Shown: positions 55,911 to 64,000 of the stretch, in pieces | Position numbering within the stretch: position 1 is the first letter of the stretch | Layout: the number at the start of each line of letters is the position of its first letter | Assembly: GCA_036365515.1 (NCBI GenBank) | Contig: CM070876.1 | Span: 133,434,394 to 133,498,393, forward strand | Origin: Torymus aiolomorphi | Lineage: Eukaryota; Arthropoda; Insecta; Hymenoptera; Torymidae | DNA: 64,000 nt | Direction of reading: 5' to 3' | Program-made: the position numbers and the translations under genes | Notes under the pieces: model-generated | What the model was told of the DNA's origin: nothing | Database searches by the model: none | The model's input: only the letters and a program-made list of their open reading frames with translations

Positions 55911-56626
55911 ACGATGATCACACATCATGCCCATTAAATTGTTAGTCGGGATTCGCCTTATTCACTGAGAAATCTGCGACACAAAATTTGCGTTGTAACT
56001 TTCCAATTAATACATTATATTCCTAGAAATAAATGTATAGACGGGTGCGCCATAATTAGTTTAGGCGAGAAAGTGTTTTCATTCACCTCTATGTGTGTTA
56101 TAAATAATGAAATATATTAAGTTATTAATTTCCATTGTCTATCTCACTCGCACTCATGGCGAGCGCCCATAGCTCCATCCTTTTCTAATTGCGTCAGCCA
56201 CATGTGGTCGACAATCAGTGATCTAGTACTATTGACTTTTATGCCACCTATACTAATCTGGCGCGTAATTCAAAAATCGGAAATTTATAAGGTGAGTTAT
56301 TATGAATCGAATTACATCATATGGAAGTACAGTTCATTTGTCATTTTATCATGTGTAAAGAGTTAATTTTTCATGCTTCATGCCTTTGTTAATGAACAAA
56401 TATGGTTAAAGATTCAAATTTCCCGCCGTGACAAAAGAGCTCTTATAAGACTTATCCATGTCTGGGGACACTTTCAACCGGGTATTAGATTTATCTGGTA
56501 GATGTTGTGTCGAGTACTGTTTGAGCTCTTTATGTCATGGAGGTAATTCGCGTCGGTAATCAGAATTTCTCCTTTATTAATCATGTGCATAATTAATTTT
56601 ATTTCAACGGAGGCTCATCCAATGTA
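55911..56626. other. Unassigned AT-rich sequence
   Basis: No ORF, terminal repeat or RNA gene can be supported. Confidence 0.5.
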
Positions 56627-57345
56627 CGGCATAGTGACCGTTACATCTTGTAGACAAAGTCCTCAAATGCTCAGAAAAAATTATGAACGAAATAGCTTTT
56701 CCGGAAAAGCCCCCCAGGGCGATATACTGTGTCTTAAACATGAAAAAAAATTCCCAGAGCTGCAATTACGTCGTTCGGAATAATGTTTCAACAGTTTCTT
56801 CTAGACAAAGTCCCCAAATGCTTAGAAAAAAATTATGAACGAAATAGCTTTTCCGGAAAAGCCCCCCCAGGGCGATATACTGTGTCTTCAACACGAAAAA
56901 AAATTCCCATAGCCGCAATTACGTCGTTCGGAAAAATGTTTCGACGGTTTCTGGTAGATCACGTCCCCAAATGCTTAGAAAAAAATTATGAACGAAATAG
57001 CTTTTCCGGAAAAGCCCCCCCAAGGCGATATACTTTATCTTAAAGACGAAAAAAAATCCCAGAGCCGCAATTACATCGTTCGGAAAAATGTTTCGACAGT
57101 TTCTTGTAGATCAAGTCCCCAAATGCTTAGAAAAAAATTATGAACGAAATAGCTTTTCCGGAAAAGCCCCCTCCAGGGCGATATACTGTGTTTTAGACAC
57201 GAAAAAAAATTCTCAGAGCCGCAATTACGTAGCTCGGAAAAATGTTTCGATGGTTTCTTTTAGATACAGTCCCCAAATCCTTAGAAAAAAATTATGAACG
57301 AAATCGCTTTTCCGGAAAATCCCCCCCAGGGCGATGTACTGTGTC
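56627..57345. repeat. 153-bp satellite, about 4.7 units
   Basis: Five copies of the TTATGAACGAAAT block start at 56,681, 56,833, 56,986, 57,138 and 57,292 (spacing 152-154). Each is followed by the palindrome GCTTTTCCGGAAAAGC (imperfect at its left end in the last unit) and CCCCC(A)GGGCGAT, then by TTCGGAAAAATGTTTCGA. Short ORFs across it are artefacts. Confidence 0.93.
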
Positions 57346-58649
57346 TTAAACCCACTTTTGAATCTCTGAAAAACATGTATTTTATAGAGAACGTTGAGAT
57401 GAACTGTCTCAAAGAGATATCGCAAGAAAGAAAATGACTGCATATCGTTTTTTAATCTCAAAGTCTTTACCAGCTGGAGTAGGTCCAAAGCGGCTCTGCC
57501 AGCACAGCTTGCGAGATTCGGCTGGGCCCCAATATACGAGTTCCGCTAGAAACCAGCCAGCGAGCCCCGGTTTGTGTACCTGTCCCTATTTGTGTGCTCT
57601 GTTATTTAAACGCGTCCGAGAACGCGTCATACAAATAAGCTGATACGAAGACAGCATTGAAATAATTTTCTTACAAAAATTAATCTATTTAGCTTTTATA
57701 AGATTTAAGTGTCAAATTTTTTTAGTCAGTACTAAGATTGTAATAATGCTTCAAAAAGTACAACATGTGATTTGGAAAGATTCATTACTTTCTCTTATTC
57801 GAAGGTGCTAAGAAACAACAATATTTTTATAAGAAAAGATAATGTATAATAGTAATTTGATGTATAAAAAGTAAAAAGTGGTTGCATGTTATAAAACTAC
57901 TTTCACACTTACACAATAACCATTTATAACAATTTTCAAAGTATTTCTCGTAGTTTAAATGACTTTGTCCAGTAATACCGCACGCAATCAGCATTTGTGC
58001 GTGCCGATAGAGCGTATACATAACGATTGTTAGGTTATACGTCGCTCAAAAGTGATTGTACAAACTACGTTTGTTCGTGTAGAAATATGTCATCACGTTA
58101 TAGAAATTGTGTTATAACCTTCTTTTTATTAAATTATACTTTTACTGGCAATAGAGTTTGGAAGTGAATTCAAAATTAACGTCAAAAAGAAGAAAATTGC
58201 ATAAGAAGCCGATGCAAAATATATCAATGAACTTCCAAATCGTAGCACCGGTAAATTAATATATTTTGATAATAAATATGTGAAACGCTAATATATTATC
58301 ATAATTTGTATATTTATAGGTTTGATTATATTGAAAATGATATTTCTTATGATGATAAAGTACACTAATCGGAAGCACACAAACGTGTACAAGTACATTA
58401 ATTGGGGGAATACAATTGCGTTCTCCGCCGTCTCTTGGGGCACACAAATGTAGGCAAAAATGATTTTTTTTACTTTTAATATAACTTTCGATAGAGTTGA
58501 TATTTTGTAGATTAAAATATTTCCGTATTTAGATTAAAATTAAACTATCAATATGTATTAATTTCACATTCGTGCATTGTTAAATGAGTTCAACAAATCG
58601 CGCCAAACCGGGAAGCTTCCTTAACCGCTAATCGGAACAACTACCCTTT
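57346..58649. other. Unassigned sequence
   Basis: It is mostly AT-rich, with a GC-richer block at about 57,470-57,620. No domain, terminal repeat or RNA gene is recognised. Confidence 0.5.
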
Positions 58650-60420
58650 GCGCTTTTTTCAACTCTCTCATAATCATATGCTGAGTCTTTTGGAAAAAAA
58701 GAAAGAACATATATCGATAGATTTTCCCCCTCTTTCCAGTGGTGCAATTGTTTATTCTCTGAAATGATTTTATGCGGTCAGAAACTTGAGTTGAAAGTTC
58801 TGGCCGATTTTTCTAGAAGAATACTATTTTTTTTTCAAATAAATTTTTTCATTCGAAAGTACAAGTTTTCATCTTCGAAACCCAAAAATTTTAAGTTGGA
58901 GAAATGAAGGGTTCATAAGTAATAACATTTAAAAGACGGCGACGAGTCGCCGCGCGTGCTTTGTGCGCTACGCCGCGCCGGAGCGCGCTGTTGCCGACAT
59001 ATTTCACTATTTTGTTGTTTCGTACCTAATAAATATCATATAATAAATTTTTTAATCTTTTTTTATTATAAGTCAATACTTTGTGTTCCATCTTTTGCAA
59101 TTTTTTGTTAATTTACTAATATCTTGTATCTGAATTTAATTGAATAGGTCTTGTCTCAAATTTAGATTTCTTTACTTTTTGGATAGGTGAGTACACTTCT
59201 AAAGTTTCCGACCCTGAGAATTGTTATAGTTCAAGCCTCTTAACGTGTGCTAACAGTTTAATAGAATTAAATAATAGAGTTACAGAAACTTTTTTTGCTG
59301 ATTTTAACCTTTGTTTTAATTTTAATTCATCGTTTTTAATTCATAATTTGAAGACATCTTTTTTCTCTTTTATATAAACTTAAATCTGATACTTTTATTT
59401 TCAAACAATGAAGTTCATATTTATAAACCTTGAGGGAGTACTCATCCAGAGAAGAATTTTTAAATTCTCTGTTAGGTTTCTTGGAAAAGTACGTCTTTTT
59501 TACCAAGAAGCGGCAAAATCATTTCACTGCAACACTAATCAGTGTAGTTTGGCAGCATTGGTCCTTTATTATAGAGAATTAAATTTTAAAACTTAAAAAA
59601 GCATGAGACTTTTTTGAGACAATTTATCTCGTGCTGCCGTAGCAGTTTATCTAAAAAATTACAATCAATTACCCTAATAAAAAACTCTCTGGATTTCGCC
59701 AAAAAAGGTATTTGTTTCACTGATGGAACTGGGCAATACTATAAAAACAAATACGACTTCCTTAATCTTTTTCATCATTTTGAAGATTTTTCTGTTGAAG
59801 CTGAGCAGCGCTTTCACGCAACCGCGTACAAAAATGCATGAGAATTGATTATGCCACTTCTTGGTCAATAGTGACGAACTTTACCAAGAAACCCAGAGAA
59901 GTTAAAAATTTTCTTTTGGATAAAAACTCCCTCAAGGTTTGTAAATAGGAAGATCACTGTTTGAAAATAAAAGAATAAGTTTTAAAGTTTATATAAAAGT
60001 GAATAAAAATGTCTTCAAATGATAAATTAGAAACGATGAATTAAAACTAAAACAAAGGTTAAAATCAGCAAGAAAAGTTTTTGTAACTCTATCATTTCAG
60101 TTTATTGAACTGTTGCGATGCGCCGCTGTCTTTTAAATTTTATTCCTTATGAACCCTTCAGTTCTCAAACTTGAAATTTTGGGGTTTCGAAACTGAAGAC
60201 TTGTACTTTCGAATGAAACATTTAATTACAGAAATAAACATGTTATTCTTTTAGAAAACCGGTCCGAACTTTCAAGTCAAGTTTTTGACAAAAGCATTTC
60301 GGAGAATAAACAATAGCATTACTGGAAAAAGTGATAAAAAAGGTATCGATATATGTTCATTGTTTTTTCCGAGAGACTCATCATATGATTATGAGCGAGT
60401 TGAACAGACCGCATTTTACA
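58650..60420. mobile_element. Foldback element F2
   Basis: The outer left sequence around CATAATCATATGCTGAGTC is mirrored at about 60,370-60,400. Arms continue inward to GTTAGGTTTCTTGGAAAAGT (59,472-59,491) and its inverse near 59,868. The left arm carries about 300 bp that the right lacks. It shares ATATATCGATAG, GAAAGTACAAGT and the AAGACGGCG/AAGACAGCG region with F1. The centre (59,500-59,850) has a 75-codon ORF with no recognisable relatives. Confidence 0.78.
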
Positions 60421-60848
60421 CGAAAAAAGCTCAGCTCGCGCCCGCTGGCTGGTTCCTGGCGGACGCTTCGATATGCACTATAAGTGTACCGGTCAGCACG
60501 AAGTGCCTCGCATCTCGCGAGTCGTCTGCGTACGGAAACGCCTATGCGCCACCACTCGGCGCTATAAGCTTATGTGCTGAATTACGCAGATGGAGCACGG
60601 AACGCTTCGTGTCGTTCTTCAGTGAAATTGCTCCGTTTTTTAATAAATTGCGAAAATTGCAGTTAAAAAAGGAATTTTATTCTAAAAAATGAACGTAAGT
60701 TAATTTTGTGAACTGTAATGCGTAATATGAGAGGATTTAATTAGCAATATAACATTTAAATTAAATTAGCAAATTAACATTTTAAATAAAAAAACAAGTG
60801 TAAGGTTATGTTTAGTTTAATGTTTGTTTTATTTAATTATTGTTTTAG
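60421..60848. other. Unassigned sequence after F2
   Basis: It resembles the outer flank of F1 (the TTTTACACGAAAAAAG stretch and a GCGCCCGCTGGC-rich part) and then turns AT-rich. An open frame (60,285-60,692) crosses the foldback arm and is not judged a gene. Confidence 0.5.
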
Positions 60849-62027
60849 ATGTTTAGAAGAAATATCAGTGTGTTTGAAATAATAAAAAAATATTTTGAAA
60901 AAAAAACTACAGCTACAAAGCTATTGCACACATGCTCCATAAAAAGTATAATATTAATATTTCAATGACAACACTTTCAAGGATTTTAAGAGATAATAAT
61001 TTAAAAAGAAAAAATTTTCAAGAAAACTCACTGAAAGAAATTGCTTTAGCTATTTTACTGGAGTTAAAAGGAAGCGGTTATAATTTAGGTTATAGGTCCT
61101 TGTGGTTCAGATTACAAAAAATCTGCAAACTTAAAGTGAAGCAAAAAACAGTCATGGAAATTTTATTAATTATTGATCCTGATGGAGTTAATGGTAGAAG
61201 TCGTTACAGATTGAAACGACGCATGTATTTTGTACCAGGTCCAAATTATATTTGGCCACGACAAGCTCAAGAGATTTGGCTTTGCAATTTATGGTTTCAT
61301 CGATGGATATTCAAGAAAAGTGTTATCACTAGAAGTTTCGACATCGAACAATGATCCAACAGTTATTGATTATTATTATTTACAACTGATTAAGAAGCAC
61401 GTATTTCTACCAAAAATTACAAGAACTGATAATTGATCAGAAGTGACGCTTATGGAAGATTTTCATAATGCATTAAGATGTCTTGATTCTGATGTGCTTG
61501 CAGGGCAACAATGTTTTTTAAAAGGAATAAGTACCCATAACCAACGTATTAAAAGTTATTGGCGGCAGTTCAGGCAGCACATGGGTGACTTTTATATTAA
61601 TTTGTTTAAACAAATGGAAAATGACCATGTTCTAGATTTAAGTAAGCCTCTACATATTGACTGCTTGCGTTACTGTTTTGGAGCTTTGATCGAAGAGGAT
61701 ATTCAGACAACTAAGAGAGAGTGGAACGAAAATAAGATTTGCAAATAAAATTTTAAACATATTCAACAAGGAAAGCCTCATGAGCTGTACAATTATCCGG
61801 AGCAGCATGGTGCAACAGATTATTCAGAGCCAGTGGACGAAACGCACATACAAATTTTGTTGGACAAGTACGTAAAAAAACCATCATTGGTATCAGAAAA
61901 ATTTATACAGCTTATCGATACCATGTCAGATATTCCAGCTATAAATTCACCTGAAGATGCTTACAACTTGTATTTGGCACTCGTTGAGAGTTTAGAAGAA
62001 ATGATGGCTGATTTGAATCCAAATTGA
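60849..62027 (+). pseudogene. Integrase-core (rve-like) transposase-related gene
   Basis: It starts at ATG 60,849. A nine-A run (60,898-60,906) shifts the frame, then a helix-turn-helix-like N-terminus follows (INISMTTLSRILRDNNLKRKN). The core has DKLKRFGFAIYGFIDGYSRKVL, STSNNDP and ITRTDN followed by a stop, then STHNQRIKSYW, and a C-terminal part to 62,027. From memory of the animal family, the segment with the first Asp is missing near 61,253 and the expected Glu in NQRIE is Lys. At least two of three catalytic positions are thus lost. It is perhaps related to IS3EU-type transposons; no terminal repeats are seen. Confidence 0.75.
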
Positions 62028-62658
62028 AGAAGCCAACGTATTAAGAATGTAGAATTAATGAAAAGTAAAATAAATTTTTTTTTGTATTGAAAATTAGTAA
62101 AAACAATTAATTTTTTAATTACTTAACCTGTGTATTTCAAGAAATTTTTTAAAATATTTTTTATTAAAAAAAATACAAGTACTATATTTTTTATGAACTT
62201 TATTTTATTTTTATAACATTCATACATTAATAAAAACGTAGTACTTATTTATTAAGAAACTGTAGCATTATACATTTGTACGACTTGCAGTCTTTGTCTT
62301 CTTATCACATTTTTATCACGAATTTAAAATTAAACAAAAAATACTTGTAAGTAAATTGTTTTACTAAATCAAAGAAATTATCTCATCTATAATAATCTCT
62401 TGAATCTTGAAGTTTGTTTAATATTCTTATAATCTATATTTTGATTTTTAACTATATAAATGACGCCAGCACTTTGAATTTTTTTTTTTATTTTTTGATC
62501 TGTGCTTTTTAAATTTAACTTTTTAAATAAACCCAACACTTTGAAATGTTTTTTTGATCTGTGCTTTTTAAATTTAACTTTTTAAATCAACAATTTGATT
62601 TTAATTAACATAGAATGAATCTTAGTCTTAGTCTTTGTCTTAGCATTAATAAAATATT
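62028..62658. other. AT-rich spacer, probable kinase 3' UTR
   Basis: On the minus strand AATAAA occurs near 62,488-62,493, about 165 bp past the kinase stop. A direct repeat (GATCTGTGCTTTTTAAATTT at about 62,497 and 62,560) and a CTTAGT-rich stretch (62,614-62,645) are the only other structures. Confidence 0.55.
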
Positions 62659-63621
62659 TTAATTATACTCTGAATCATCAAATAGATATACTAATTCTAG
62701 CATCTCGGGTCTTAACTTGAGGTCATAGTTAAAGCATTCACTAAATTTCTTCTGTAAATTCAATGGAAGTGACGCTACACTTGGTACATACTTAACATCT
62801 AAATGATTTTTTGCACACAGCCATCCATTAAAGTAATTTTCTACATCCATAATTGCTATTTCGCTGTATAACTCAACAGCAGCACATGCAAATGCCCATA
62901 CATCTGCAGCCTTGGTGGCTTCTTTTTGATGCAGAAGAATTTCAGGAGCCATATATAGATATGTACCTCGCATAGTATCTACACGGGTTGATTGTAAACT
63001 TTCATTGGCTAATTTGCTCTTCACTAGACCCAAGTCACACACTTTAACATCAAATTGCTCATTTACCAGAATATTACTAGGTTTCACATCTCTATGTAAA
63101 ATTGGAGTAGGCTGCAAATGCAGAAAAGTTAGAGCAGTGGCTACTTTGTAGCATATTTTATTTTTGTTCAGTGTGCTTAAACAATATTTCTTTTTAACTT
63201 GAGGATCAAATATAACATCAAACAATGAATCTGCTTTAAAATACTCCATAACAATGTGAATTTGTGTTCTAGTAACAGAAGCAGCCATAATGTTTATAAC
63301 ATTTGGATGTCTTATTTTATCTAAGAGTAATATTTCTCTCAATACTAATTTGTCATACGTACTTTTCTGCATTGACTTAATAGCGACAATAGATCCCAAA
63401 TATCTTCCTTTATAAACTACACCTTGACCACCTTTTCCAAGAATAGTGTCAGAAAATTCTATTTTAGATTCTTCGATGAATTTGATTGATACATCCATAT
63501 AATGCTGTGATTGTAGTTTAGCAGGCCGAGGAAAATCATCTGAATCAGATGATACTATACATTTCCTTTTTTCCAGTGGCTGATTAATTTCTGATTTCTT
63601 ACTTTTTTCTTCAATTTTCAT
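62659..63621 (-). CDS. Serine/threonine protein kinase domain
   Basis: The 320-codon frame has a complete kinase fold. The Gly-rich loop is GKGGQG (62-67), VAIK Lys82, probable helix-C Glu96, HRD 166-168 with Asn173, APE 215-217, Asp230 and Arg304. The metal-binding loop reads Asp-Leu-Gly (186-188) instead of Asp-Phe-Gly, as in some TKL/RIP-type kinases; the Asp is kept. All residues needed for catalysis are present. The ATG used here overlaps the TGA of an upstream frame, and an eight-A run lies between them, so the true protein probably starts further upstream. It has no transposon features and is the only likely host gene in the window. Its exact family (TAK1-, RIP- or Pelle-like) is not settled. 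Confidence 0.88.
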   Translation of the reverse strand: MKIEEKSKKSEINQPLEKRKCIVSSDSDDFPRPAKLQSQHYMDVSIKFIEESKIEFSDTILGKGGQGVVYKGRYLGSIVAIKSMQKSTYDKLVLREILLLDKIRHPNVINIMAASVTRTQIHIVMEYFKADSLFDVIFDPQVKKKYCLSTLNKNKICYKVATALTFLHLQPTPILHRDVKPSNILVNEQFDVKVCDLGLVKSKLANESLQSTRVDTMRGTYLYMAPEILLHQKEATKAADVWAFACAAVELYSEIAIMDVENYFNGWLCAKNHLDVKYVPSVASLPLNLQKKFSECFNYDLKLRPEMLELVYLFDDSEYN

Positions 63622-64000
63622 TTCACTTTTTTTTCTAAAATCTCATTGTCACTTTTAAAATCTAAATTCTTCTTAGTTTCAATAAAAGGTTGCACTTTTA
63701 ATCCTAAATTGACTGGTTTATTTTCTATAACTACTTTACGCTCTGCAACAGTATCACTTTCTGTAATTAAATTAAAATATTTGTCTTTTTTGGCTTTCTG
63801 TGCTTTTGGGTTAACTTCTGTAGACAGTAAATTAAAATGCACTTTTTTCAATATATTATTTGTAGCACTATCTTCCATCTTTTCTGTTAAATTCACTGAT
63901 TTGCTTGTTGTCTCATTCCTTTTATCAATTGTAATTGAAGCGCAATCAGGAAGCTCATCAGTCAAAACTAAATCATGCATCTTACGTGTAAGAAGATGTA
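63618..64000 (-). CDS. Probable N-terminal part of the kinase gene, runs off the window
   Basis: This is a Lys/Glu/Asn-rich, low-complexity frame with no domain. It is open to the window edge; the ATG at 63,980 is only the first one inside. It ends in TGA overlapping the kinase ATG. The two frames differ by what one extra base in the A run at 63,627-63,634 would supply. Composition (KKSE, EKKVK) runs on smoothly into the kinase N-terminus. Alternatives are a short intron or two adjacent genes. Confidence 0.6.
   Translation of the reverse strand, partial: HLLTRKMHDLVLTDELPDCASITIDKRNETTSKSVNLTEKMEDSATNNILKKVHFNLLSTEVNPKAQKAKKDKYFNLITESDTVAERKVVIENKPVNLGLKVQPFIETKKNLDFKSDNEILEKKVK

Noticed and set aside
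56627..57345. CRISPR-like array
   Set aside because: The whole 153-bp unit repeats with no unique spacers, and the window is clearly eukaryotic.
60285..60692. 135-codon ORF
   Set aside because: It starts inside a foldback arm shared with non-coding copies and shows no domain.

Overview
The window is eukaryotic, most probably an insect. It holds BEL/Pao, Copia and env-bearing Gypsy (errantivirus-like) retrotransposons, a mariner, Helitrons and an APE-type LINE. The primer-binding sites match insect-type tRNA-Tyr and initiator tRNA-Met 3' ends. The transposon mix fits a hymenopteran, but the sequence alone does not prove the order. Nearly all of it is transposon and repeat. The only host-like gene is a serine/threonine kinase at the right edge (62,659-64,000, minus strand).

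Layout: (1) 43-21,071 is a three-level nest. A 628-bp hairpin MITE is split by a Copia element (648-21,043, target duplication ATTCC). That Copia is itself split by a 15.6-kb errantivirus-like Gypsy (3,450-19,039, duplication AATAC) with unusually long 3.1-kb LTRs. (2) 21,614-25,442 is a giant palindrome with about 1.13-kb arms. One arm carries a 926-bp DNA-transposon-like insert; the other keeps the empty site. (3) 25.5-27.5 kb holds a LINE 3' fragment and a mariner. (4) 27,650-33,737 is BEL copy 1, with near-identical LTRs but no reverse transcriptase. (5) 33.7-37.3 kb holds TA and CCCTCCACCGTC arrays, small MITEs and a Helitron helicase fragment. (6) 37.3-43.6 kb is a LINE with an extra ORF1-like module after ORF2. 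(7) 43.6-47.3 kb holds two foldback elements, one rich in TCAAGGTCA, and a 10-bp minisatellite. (8) 47.9-55.9 kb is a second Helitron split by BEL copy 2 (49,297-55,496, duplication CTATC). (9) 56.6-60.4 kb holds a 153-bp satellite and a third large foldback. (10) 60.8-62.0 kb is a decayed integrase-core transposase-like gene. (11) The kinase follows.

Most coding regions are broken. A striking share of the frame breaks are one-base contractions in homopolymer runs, including one in the kinase gene. Some may therefore be sequencing or assembly errors rather than true decay. The two BEL copies share one breakpoint of their reverse-transcriptase deletion although they sit at different target sites. 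Both carry a short upstream ORF overlapping a CTCGAG hairpin in the leader. This possible trans-mobilised lineage is the most promising undescribed system in the window.
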